A stretch of DNA of 31,218 nucleotides from JAUVIB01 sp964424545. Lineage in GTDB: Bacteria; Calditrichota; Calditrichia; Calditrichales; Calditrichaceae. Each line of letters opens with the position of its first letter. Position 1 is the stretch's first letter. This document shows positions 24,367 to 31,218 of the stretch, one piece after another. The DNA is taken from NCBI GenBank assembly GCA_964424545.1, contig CAYRJN010000019.1, positions 1 to 31,218 of the forward strand, given 5' to 3'. The notes under the pieces are model-generated. The model saw nothing but the letters and a program-made list of their open reading frames with translations, searched no databases and was not told the DNA's origin. Both the position numbers and the translations under genes were made by a program.

Positions 24367-25398
24367 TCAATCAACTACCCAAGTACGACCGGAAAAGAGC
24401 AGATCCCTCAAATTTCCTTCGCCTTTTTTATCCTTGACCTGTTTAACTTGTTTAACTAGGGCGGCATCGTACGTCTCGTAATTTTCATGACGGAAAATAC
24501 CAATCGGCGTCGGTAAATCGGGATTTTGAGACATGCTGGACAACATAAATTCCATTGATGCATGTCCGTGCCTTTCATCATGCTTCAAATAAGAATCTTT
24601 TTTCCCAGGATCATACTCTTCAATATCAAAATCAAAACCATTCCAATTCAAAACTCTATCATGATTTTTACCGAAAATATAGGGTTCGCCTGGAACCATT
24701 TCGATTATATGATCGCTCTTTTTATCGCTGTCCGTATATTGTGAAAAAGCACCGTCATTAAAAATTACACAGTTTTGATATACTTCCACAAAAGAAGTGC
24801 CTTTATGTTTTGCCGCTGCATCAAGAATGTCTGCTAGATGTTTGGGATTTCGATCAATAGAACGCGCAACGAAGCTGGCGCCCGATGCCAAAGCCATCTG
24901 AACCGGATTAAAGGGATTCTCTATCGTTCCATAAGGGGAAGATTTCGTAATTTGTCCTTTTAAAGAGGTCGGCGAATATTGTCCTTTTGTTAAACCGTAT
25001 ATTCTATTATTAAAAAGAATAACGGTAATATCAATATTTCTACGGCAAAGGTGAATAAAATGATTGCCGCCGATACTTAGCCCGTCCCCATCGCCAGTAA
25101 AAACAAATACTTTTAATTCCGGATTGGCTAATTTAACCCCAGAGGCTATGGCGGGCGCTCTACCGTGAATCCCGTGAATACCGAACACATCGACATAATA
25201 AGGGAATCGGCTTGAACAGCCTATTCCGGAGATAAAGACAATATTCTCTTTAGGCGTCTGTAAATTCGGTAATATTTTCTTCATTTGGGATAATATGGCA
25301 TAGTCGCCGCACCCAGGACACCATCTCGGTTCCTGATCGGATACAAAATCTTTTATATCTAATTTTAATTTTCCGTTTTTATCTATATTTGCAGCCAT
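24367..25398 (-). CDS. korB: 2-oxoglutarate:ferredoxin oxidoreductase, beta subunit
   Basis: This is the TPP- and [4Fe-4S]-binding subunit of a 2-oxoacid:ferredoxin oxidoreductase. In 343 aa the cluster cysteines are C27 and C30 (R-W-C-P-G-C-G-D-Y), C61 (GIGCSSR) and probably C210. The TPP-binding motif runs G-D-G-D-G-L-S-I-G-G-N-H to N-N-R (102-132). The best guess for the substrate is 2-oxoglutarate, by overall resemblance to the KorAB type; another 2-oxoacid cannot be excluded from sequence alone. It begins one base after the korA stop codon, so the two are translationally coupled. No ferredoxin-like delta subunit is encoded nearby. Confidence 0.92.
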   Translation of the reverse strand: MAANIDKNGKLKLDIKDFVSDQEPRWCPGCGDYAILSQMKKILPNLQTPKENIVFISGIGCSSRFPYYVDVFGIHGIHGRAPAIASGVKLANPELKVFVFTGDGDGLSIGGNHFIHLCRRNIDITVILFNNRIYGLTKGQYSPTSLKGQITKSSPYGTIENPFNPVQMALASGASFVARSIDRNPKHLADILDAAAKHKGTSFVEVYQNCVIFNDGAFSQYTDSDKKSDHIIEMVPGEPYIFGKNHDRVLNWNGFDFDIEEYDPGKKDSYLKHDERHGHASMEFMLSSMSQNPDLPTPIGIFRHENYETYDAALVKQVKQVKDKKGEGNLRDLLFSGRTWVVD

Positions 25399-25399
25399 T

Positions 25400-27235
25400 T
25401 TATAATCCTTTCAATTGAGATTCAATATCTTCCAATACCTCATGCGAACTCAGCGGTTGTCCTTTAACACGATTAAAACCGATCGCATCGATAAGATATT
25501 TTTCTCTCACTATTTTTAGCAGTTGACCGGCGTTCACTTCAGGAATCAACACTTTTTTAAAATTACCAATTTTTTCACCGAGACATTTTGGCAAGGGGTT
25601 AACCCATCGTAAATGACACCATGAAACTTTTTTATCCGTTTTCAAGGCTTTTAAAGCCGTAAAAATGGCCCCGAAAGTACTGCCCCAGGTCAGGATAAGC
25701 AGGTCCCCTTCATCCCCGCCCGAAAACTCGGGCTGTTTTACAAAATCATTTACTCTTTCAACCTTTTCAGCACGAAGATTAGTCATCAATTGATGATTCT
25801 CCGGATCATGAGAAACGTTGCCGGTAATATTTTCCTTTTCCAAACCACCTATGCGATGCTCAAATCCGGCCATACCGGGAATCGCTAACAATCTGGCCAA
25901 TGTTTCTGGATTTCTTTCATACGGGTGAAATCTTTCAGGATCGGAAGCATATTTTACCTCTATTTTCGGTAAATTATCCGGTTCGGGAATCAACCATGGT
26001 TCTGCGCCGTTGCCTATATAACCATCAGAAAGCAAGATAACCGGCGTTGTGTATTTAAAAGCGACTTCGACGGCTTCGTAGGCCGCTCTAAAACAATCGG
26101 CAGGGCTTTTAGCCGCAATAATCGGGATCGGCGCTTCACCGTTTCGTCCGTACATTGCTTGCAACAAATCGGATTGTTCTGTTTTAGTCGGTAATCCCGT
26201 ACTCGGTCCTCCGCGCTGTACATTTACAATAACCAAGGGCAGTTCAAGCATTACGGCAAGTCCCATAAATTCGCTTTTGAGGGATAACCCTGGCCCGCTT
26301 GTTGATGTTACGGCTACGTCGCCCGTAAAGGAAGCGCCTATGGCCGAACCGATACCGGCAATTTCATCTTCCGCTTGAAATGTTTTAACATCATAATTAC
26401 GATATTTCGACAAATGATGTAAAATTTCACTTGCCGGCGTAATGGGATAACTACCGAGAAAAAGTTCTTTGCCCGCTCTTTTAGCGGCGGCGATTAAACC
26501 GAGCGCAGTTGCTTCATTTCCCGTAATATTGCGATAGATACCCTTCTTTTTGACCGCTTCGGAAATTTTATAGGAAGTTGTGAATATCTCTGTCGATTCG
26601 GCAAAACCATAGCCGGCGCGTAATGCGGCGATATTGGCCTTGACAATTTCCGGCTTACTTTTAAACTTCTGCTTTATCCATTCTTCTGTAACCTCGAGAG
26701 GACGCGTAAACATCCAATAAGTCATACCGAGAGCAAAGAAGTTTTTACAGCGGTCTTTCTCTTTATTGCTCAATGGCGTGTCTTTTAAGGCTTCCCGCGT
26801 CAAGGTTGTTATTGCCACCGGAAAAACCTGAAAATCTTTCAGACTGTCGTTTTCCAAAGGATTCTCTTCGAATTTGGCCAACTGTAAATTTTTTGCGGTA
26901 AACGAATCCGTATTTACGATTATTATAGCGTTGGGCAAAAGTTTAGGCAAATTAACCTTTAAGGCAGCCGGATTCATCGCTACCAAAACATCAGGCTCAT
27001 CACCCGGCGTTCTAACCGGTTGACTGCTAAATTGAATTTGAAATCCGGATACGCCGAAAAGCGTTCCGGCCGGCGCTCTGATTTCAGAGGGGTAATCCGG
27101 CAATGTGGTCAAATCATTACCGACTATTGCCGTTGTATCGGTAAATTGAGAGCCTGTAAGCTGCATTCCGTCGCCCGAATCGCCGGCAAAACGGATGGTT
27201 ACGCGCTCTAATGTTTCAACTTTTTTCTTACTCAT
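25400..27235 (-). CDS. korA: 2-oxoglutarate:ferredoxin oxidoreductase, fused gamma-alpha subunit
   Basis: This 611-aa subunit joins a gamma domain (about 1-200: R-F-A-G-D-S-G-D-G-M-Q-L-T-G) to an alpha pyrimidine-binding domain (from about 235: T-G-N-E-A-T-A-L-G, then G-S-Y-P-I-T-P-A-S-E-I and TSTSGPGLSLKSEFMGLA). A C-terminal transketolase-like part holds LTWGSTFGA. Gamma-alpha fusion is characteristic of two-subunit KorAB enzymes. With KorB it converts 2-oxoglutarate + CoA to succinyl-CoA with reduction of ferredoxin, or the reverse in reductive carbon fixation. AGGAT lies 5 nt before the ATG. A possible promoter lies 48-76 bp upstream. Confidence 0.93.
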   Translation of the reverse strand: MSKKKVETLERVTIRFAGDSGDGMQLTGSQFTDTTAIVGNDLTTLPDYPSEIRAPAGTLFGVSGFQIQFSSQPVRTPGDEPDVLVAMNPAALKVNLPKLLPNAIIIVNTDSFTAKNLQLAKFEENPLENDSLKDFQVFPVAITTLTREALKDTPLSNKEKDRCKNFFALGMTYWMFTRPLEVTEEWIKQKFKSKPEIVKANIAALRAGYGFAESTEIFTTSYKISEAVKKKGIYRNITGNEATALGLIAAAKRAGKELFLGSYPITPASEILHHLSKYRNYDVKTFQAEDEIAGIGSAIGASFTGDVAVTSTSGPGLSLKSEFMGLAVMLELPLVIVNVQRGGPSTGLPTKTEQSDLLQAMYGRNGEAPIPIIAAKSPADCFRAAYEAVEVAFKYTTPVILLSDGYIGNGAEPWLIPEPDNLPKIEVKYASDPERFHPYERNPETLARLLAIPGMAGFEHRIGGLEKENITGNVSHDPENHQLMTNLRAEKVERVNDFVKQPEFSGGDEGDLLILTWGSTFGAIFTALKALKTDKKVSWCHLRWVNPLPKCLGEKIGNFKKVLIPEVNAGQLLKIVREKYLIDAIGFNRVKGQPLSSHEVLEDIESQLKGL

Positions 27236-27530
27236 AATTCATCCTATAAAAGTAATAATTTTATAATTTAAAATATCTAATAAATTTATCAATCGAAATC
27301 TCATAAATCAAATTTGTTATTGTAATTCCAGCCTAAAAAAACATAATTTTTTCAATATTTCCGAAATATATCTTTATTTGGGTTTTATTTTAGTCTTTAC
27401 AAAGAAATAGACGCCGTTTTAACATTCAAAAAACAAAAATTTTTTTAACGGACAAAATGGCTGCATGTATACCTTTAAGAGAAACAAGTCATTTCATAAT
27501 AATTTTAATATCGGAAACTTTCTCATTTTC
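27236..27530. other. Gene-free stretch between comM and korA
   Basis: The 295 bp are AT-rich without a supported ORF. They hold the candidate kor promoter (27283-27311). I see no convincing intrinsic terminator for the comM operon here; only A/T-runs occur near 27430-27450. Confidence 0.5.
27283..27311 (-). promoter_or_regulatory. Candidate promoter of korAB
   Basis: On the minus strand TTGATT (27306-27311), a 17-nt spacer and TAAATT (27283-27288) match sigma-70-like boxes. The AT-rich context makes chance likely. Confidence 0.3.
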
Positions 27531-29072
27531 TTAAGTCCACAGCTCTCTGTCCAAACTGCGATATTGTATCGCTTCGCTTATATGCTGGGGTTGAATATTT
27601 ATCTCATCCGCCAAATCGGCAATTGTACGGGAAACTTTTAAGATGCGGTCGTAAGCGCGAGCCGATAAACCGAATTGATTAATGGCCGTTTTAAGCAGTT
27701 CTTTTCCCTGTTCGTCTAATTTACAATATTTTCTAATCTGCGCGCTTTTCATATCGGCATTGCAATAGGTGTCTTTTTCACCGGCAAACCGATCCGTTTG
27801 ATGTTGACGAGCCGCGGCGACTCTCTCTCGAATAATACCGGAAGGTTCTCCCTGCCTATCCGATGAAAGTTCTTTAAATTTAACGGCAGGTACTTCTATG
27901 TGGATATCAATACGATCCAACAGGGGACCGGATATACGCGAACGATATTTTTGAATTTGGGGCAAGGCGCAAGAGCATGAATGAGACGGATCACCATAAT
28001 ATCCGCAGGGACAGGGATTCATTGCGGCAAGCAACATAAAATTGGCTGGATAGGTTAACGATAATGCCGCTCTCGATATGGTAACCTTTGCGTCCTCCAT
28101 GGGTTGCCGCATAACTTCAAGAACATTCTTCTTAAATTCGGGCAGTTCGTCAAGAAAAAGAACGCCATGATGAGCAAGGCTGACCTCTCCCGGTCTGGGA
28201 TACTTACCGCCGCCCACCAAGGCCGCATCGGATATGGTATGATGGGGCGAACGAAAAGGACGTACAGCCACCAAGCCATGATTATCAGGCAAAAGACCGG
28301 CAACGGAGTGAATTTTTGTTGTTTCAATCGCTTCTTCAATAGTCATCAAGGGTAGTATGGAGGGAAAGCGTTTTGCCAGCATTGTTTTACCTGAACCCGG
28401 CGGGCCGATCATTATCAAATTATGTCCGCCTGCCGCTGCAACTTCCATAGCGCGTTTTACATGTTCCTGACCTTTTACGTCGCTGAAATCGAGATAGTTG
28501 TTCAACTCGGAGGTGAACAATTCATTTATATCCATTCTAAATGGCTGTAAAGCGGAATTACCGTTCAATAAGTCGATCGTCTGTTTTAGCGTTTCTACGG
28601 GATAAATATTCAATCCTTCTCCGGCCATTGCCGCTTCTCTTGCGTTTATTTTAGGAATGATTATATGTTTATAGCCGTCCTCTTTGGCTTTAATAGCAAT
28701 GGATAATATACCGTGAACAGGACGGATGTTGCCATCAAGCGCAAGTTCTCCGAGTATGATAAATTCTTCCAAATTTTCGCTGTTTATATCGCCTTGAGCT
28801 TGTAAAATACCAATGGCAATGGGCAGATCATAGGAAGATCCCTCTTTTTTAATATCGGCTGGAGCCAAGTTAATCGTTATACGACGTTGATGCGCAAAAG
28901 GAATGTCAGAGTTTTTAATAGCGGATACAACGCGTTCCCTGCTCTCTTTAACGGCGCTGTCAGGCAGCCCTACAATCCCAAAGTAAGGAATGCTGCGTTC
29001 AATATGCGTTTCCACTTCAACAACATAGGCATCTATCCCCATAACGGCTGCGCTGTGAATTTTGGAAATCAT
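27531..29072 (-). CDS. comM: ComM/YifB-type AAA+ ATPase (Mg-chelatase-like)
   Basis: The 513-aa protein has an N-terminal Lon-protease-like ChlI domain (about 1-180: VVEVETHIERSIPYFGIVGLPDSAVKESRERV), an AAA+ core with Walker A G-P-P-G-S-G-K-T (223-230) and Walker B-type L-F-L-D-E-L-P-E-F, the cysteine cluster N-P-C-P-C-G-Y-Y-G-D-P...C-S-C, and a C-terminal Mg-chelatase domain (LSARAYDRILKVSRTIADL). ComM is a DNA helicase that aids branch migration during integration of foreign DNA in natural transformation; YifB homologues also occur in non-competent bacteria. GGAGATAAG precedes the ATG. It follows tag by 17 nt. Confidence 0.94.
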   Translation of the reverse strand: MISKIHSAAVMGIDAYVVEVETHIERSIPYFGIVGLPDSAVKESRERVVSAIKNSDIPFAHQRRITINLAPADIKKEGSSYDLPIAIGILQAQGDINSENLEEFIILGELALDGNIRPVHGILSIAIKAKEDGYKHIIIPKINAREAAMAGEGLNIYPVETLKQTIDLLNGNSALQPFRMDINELFTSELNNYLDFSDVKGQEHVKRAMEVAAAGGHNLIMIGPPGSGKTMLAKRFPSILPLMTIEEAIETTKIHSVAGLLPDNHGLVAVRPFRSPHHTISDAALVGGGKYPRPGEVSLAHHGVLFLDELPEFKKNVLEVMRQPMEDAKVTISRAALSLTYPANFMLLAAMNPCPCGYYGDPSHSCSCALPQIQKYRSRISGPLLDRIDIHIEVPAVKFKELSSDRQGEPSGIIRERVAAARQHQTDRFAGEKDTYCNADMKSAQIRKYCKLDEQGKELLKTAINQFGLSARAYDRILKVSRTIADLADEINIQPQHISEAIQYRSLDRELWT

Positions 29073-29089
29073 CTTATCTCCATTCTTTT

Positions 29090-29668
29090 TTACAAAAGCA
29101 TTTTATTGATTTCATCATAGCGAAAACAATTGAGCGTATGGTCATTAACCATTCCGGTTGCCTGCATGTGAGCATAACATATGGTAGAACCGACAAATTT
29201 GAATCCTCTGCTTTTTAAATCTTTGCTCATTTTATCGGAAATGGCTGTATTGACTGGAACGTCGCTGCTTTTCTCCCATTTGTTTATAATGGTTTTCCCG
29301 TCAACAAAACGCCAAATATAGGAATCGAACGACCCGAATTGTTCGATAACCTTCAAGAATGCCCGAGCATTGCTTACGGCAGCTTTAATTTTTACACGAT
29401 TTCTGATTATTTTCCGATTTTCCATTAATGCCGTGATCTTTTTTTCATCATAACGGCTTATCTTTAAAAAATCAAAATCATCAAAAGCTATCTTGAAGTT
29501 TTCCCTTTTTCGTAATATGGTTATCCAGCTTAAACCAGCCTGGAAACCTTCCAGGATAAAAAATTCAAAAAGCAGTTTATCGTCATGTACAGGCACACCC
29601 CATTCGGTATCATGATATTTGACATAAAACGCATCATCCTCCGGCGCCCATGCGCAACGTTGTTTCAT
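29090..29668 (-). CDS. tag: DNA-3-methyladenine glycosylase I
   Basis: It removes 3-methyladenine from alkylated DNA, opening base-excision repair. The 192-aa protein keeps the family features: zinc ligands C5, H19, H177 and C181, the W-x-P-E-D opening, and the base-pocket stretch E40-G-F-Q-A-G-L-S-W (E40 matches E38 of E. coli Tag). It starts 7 nt after the cyclase-family stop codon and ends 17 nt before comM, so it is co-transcribed. Two neighbouring DNA-processing genes (tag, comM) may be a functional pairing or just packing. Confidence 0.95.
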   Translation of the reverse strand: MKQRCAWAPEDDAFYVKYHDTEWGVPVHDDKLLFEFFILEGFQAGLSWITILRKRENFKIAFDDFDFLKISRYDEKKITALMENRKIIRNRVKIKAAVSNARAFLKVIEQFGSFDSYIWRFVDGKTIINKWEKSSDVPVNTAISDKMSKDLKSRGFKFVGSTICYAHMQATGMVNDHTLNCFRYDEINKMLL

Positions 29669-29675
29669 AATGGCC

Positions 29676-30299
29676 TCATTCTTTTATGCCGACAACTCTC
29701 AACAGAGAGCCGTCAACCGATTTTATTTTAAGCGGAAAGGCAAAAAAGTCAACGCGCTGTCCGTTCAATTCGTCAAGGGAGGTAATATTTTCAATAATCA
29801 AAATGTCCTTTTTTAGAAATATTTTATGAATTGGATAATCCGCATCGGACAAGCGGTCAACCGAAGGCGTGTCAACGGAGACGGTTTTAAACGAATAAGC
29901 GGCTATCTTATTAGCCATATCGGTAGAAAGAACAGGATATTTTCTATAATACGCTTCCCATCCCCATTTTTTATACCAACCGCTATTAATAATGAGATGT
30001 TCAAAATCAATTTTCTGAGGTAATTCGAAATCGATAATTCGCTCCGCGTCATAGTGCGCTTTAATTATAAAGGCGGCGCCCGTGAAATGTTCTATTGGAA
30101 AGCGATCAATCATCTTACCGTTTTCCAATATATGTCCAGGTGCGTCAATATGCGTAGCAAGATGCGTGTGAAATTCCAAACGATGCATCCTAAAACCGTC
30201 ATTAATAATATCGGCGTCTTTAATGATGCGCGGTTTCGGGTCACCGGGATAGACGCCAATCGTTTCGTTTATTTCATGCGATAAATCAAATACTTTCAT
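29676..30299 (-). CDS. Cyclase-family metal hydrolase (kynurenine formamidase-like fold)
   Basis: The 207-aa protein belongs to the cyclase family (PF04199-type). The metal-binding motif is H44-T-H46-L-A-T-H50-I-D52-A-P-G-H56, and the opening D-L-S-H-E-I-N-E-T-I-G-V-Y-P-G-D is typical. Family members include kynurenine formamidase KynB and isatin hydrolase. The KynB motif usually reads HxGTHxDxPxH, and here leucine-alanine replaces part of it (HLATHID). I see no other kynurenine-pathway genes here, so the substrate is not known. It starts 2 nt after the methyltransferase stop codon. Confidence 0.8.
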   Translation of the reverse strand: MKVFDLSHEINETIGVYPGDPKPRIIKDADIINDGFRMHRLEFHTHLATHIDAPGHILENGKMIDRFPIEHFTGAAFIIKAHYDAERIIDFELPQKIDFEHLIINSGWYKKWGWEAYYRKYPVLSTDMANKIAAYSFKTVSVDTPSVDRLSDADYPIHKIFLKKDILIIENITSLDELNGQRVDFFAFPLKIKSVDGSLLRVVGIKE

Positions 30300-30301
30300 T
30301 T

Positions 30302-30925
30302 TTATTTTATTGCGCTTATTAAAAATACGGGAAATTTTTTAATTTGTTTTTTTTGGGTCTCTTTCTCTATCGTATGAATTATTTTATAAGACACGTTATG
30401 AAATCCTATATCCTTTAGAACTTTTTCAAAATTAGTTGCATCGAAACCAAAATGATATACGCCCGTATTGTCCGAATGGAAATCGCCCTGCTCTTTAACC
30501 AGATCGGCAATAGCAAGAAGGCCATTTTCATTCAATAAATCATAAAAATTTCGCAACAAGTCTGTATGCCGTTTAACGTGATGGATTGTCATGCTGCTGA
30601 TAATGATATCATAGGGATGCTTGGGAAGTGCGTCAAGTTCCGACTTAATTTTATACAGTTCAATATTTTCCAAATTATTTTCTATAATTTTTTTTCGGAA
30701 TATATTCAACATTGCTTCCGAAAGGTCGACAGCGATAAGATTTTTTATCAGCGGCAAAAGCTCAATAGATATTAATCCCGTACCGCAACCGAAATCCATC
30801 GCATAGTTTGCAATTTTAAAAGGAAAAACAGCTTCGATTGAGCGCGCTACCGTTTTGGCCGTATTCAAACGTCCTTGATCAGCGTCCCAAGTTGAGGCCG
30901 ATTCTTTGAAAGTATCTTTTGTCAT
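30302..30925 (-). CDS. Class I SAM-dependent methyltransferase
   Basis: The 207-aa Rossmann-type methyltransferase has motif I A-M-D-F-G-C-G-T-G (42-50), the acidic end of strand 2 in LIAVDLSEAML (about 64-74), and YDIIISSMTIHHVKRHTDLL in the motif IV/post-motif region. The layout matches the UbiE/Methyltransf_11 group of small-molecule methyltransferases. The N-terminal stretch F-K-E-S-A-S-T-W-D is common there. The substrate is unknown. Its ATG overlaps the upstream stop codon (TAATG), so translation is coupled. Confidence 0.85.
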   Translation of the reverse strand: MTKDTFKESASTWDADQGRLNTAKTVARSIEAVFPFKIANYAMDFGCGTGLISIELLPLIKNLIAVDLSEAMLNIFRKKIIENNLENIELYKIKSELDALPKHPYDIIISSMTIHHVKRHTDLLRNFYDLLNENGLLAIADLVKEQGDFHSDNTGVYHFGFDATNFEKVLKDIGFHNVSYKIIHTIEKETQKKQIKKFPVFLISAIK

Positions 30926-31218
30926 TATAATAACCTGTATTTTCTACGAATAATCCATTCTAAAGTAATTAACAAAATCATAATAATTACAAATATCGGT
31001 TTATACCACAACGCTATTGTTTTTTCATCAATTTTACTGCTTGATTGCATGTTCATGGCGTTTTGAATAGAGTCTGATTTTACGAATGAATTAAAATAAT
31101 GCCCCCCGCTATTCCTCGCAAGCGTTTTTAAAAAAGAAACGTTTTGCGACAGCGATAAAAATTCCTTTTCCATCGGAATTACTTCCAATGTCAGTGTTGA
31201 TTTTCCTATTTCTACGCC
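30925..31218 (-). CDS. C-terminal part of a membrane protein (5' end outside the window)
   Basis: The frame is open to the window edge, so this is a fragment of at least 97 codons, not an 87-aa gene. It ends with one hydrophobic segment (I-F-V-I-I-M-I-L-L-I-T-L-E-W) and a basic tail (IIRRKYRLL). Upstream is N-V-S-F-L-K-T-L-A-R-N-S-G-G-H-Y-F. This layout, a 'LA..SGG.Y' stretch before a final membrane helix plus R/K tail, is seen at the end of VWA/glutamine-amidotransferase-like membrane proteins (BatA-type neighbourhoods). That identification rests on resemblance of a short C-terminus. It leads, or is early in, the operon running to comM. Confidence 0.55.
   Translation of the reverse strand, partial: GVEIGKSTLTLEVIPMEKEFLSLSQNVSFLKTLARNSGGHYFNSFVKSDSIQNAMNMQSSSKIDEKTIALWYKPIFVIIMILLITLEWIIRRKYRLL

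Overview
This is a chromosomal window from an AT-rich bacterium, probably of the Fibrobacterota-Chlorobiota-Bacteroidota side of the tree; Calditrichota or a relative is my best guess, with moderate confidence. The pointers are a two-subunit 2-oxoglutarate:ferredoxin oxidoreductase, a membrane-anchored Hdr-like Fe-S reductase, a short FadL/PorV-type outer-membrane protein paired with a CsgG-type lipoprotein-like component, RNase Y, and intergenic repeats of the 'TTTCTCC...GTCGAAACGA' and 'CATTGCGAGCGGAACGAAG' kinds. Almost every gene lies on the minus strand. The one large exception is a 6.6-kb gene on the plus strand.

Layout from left to right: positions 1-486 hold only a dispersed repeat and a doubtful 48-codon ORF. 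Positions 487-6455 (minus) read rny - def - pepA - Hdr-like reductase, with a structured 276-nt gap between rny and def. A 0.86-kb intergenic zone follows. Positions 7318-13944 (plus) encode a 2208-residue protein that combines a fold-type I PLP aminotransferase-like domain with a C-terminal P-loop domain resembling HPr kinase/PEP carboxykinase, embedded in long unrecognised helical regions. A terminator and a repeat-rich 0.5-kb stretch separate it from tRNA-Arg(CCT) and a CsgG/outer-membrane-protein pair (14465-16960, minus). Then come asnS - acyP - apt (17159-19296), plsY - gpsA - uspA - fbp (19485-23025), an HD-GYP response regulator (23217-24224), korA - korB (24367-27235), and a tight operon made of the end of a membrane protein, a methyltransferase, a cyclase-family hydrolase, tag and comM (27531-31218).

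Most of the window is housekeeping. The kor operon supports reductive or ferredoxin-linked central carbon metabolism. The plsY-gpsA-fbp group joins triose-phosphate/gluconeogenic metabolism to phospholipid synthesis: GpsA makes glycerol-3-phosphate and PlsY acylates it. The CsgG-like protein and outer-membrane barrel probably act together at the cell envelope.

The part that does not fit known housekeeping is the giant plus-strand gene. Both recognisable enzymatic modules keep their key residues, so it looks like an active multifunctional enzyme rather than a relic, but I cannot name its substrate. It is my main candidate for an undescribed system.
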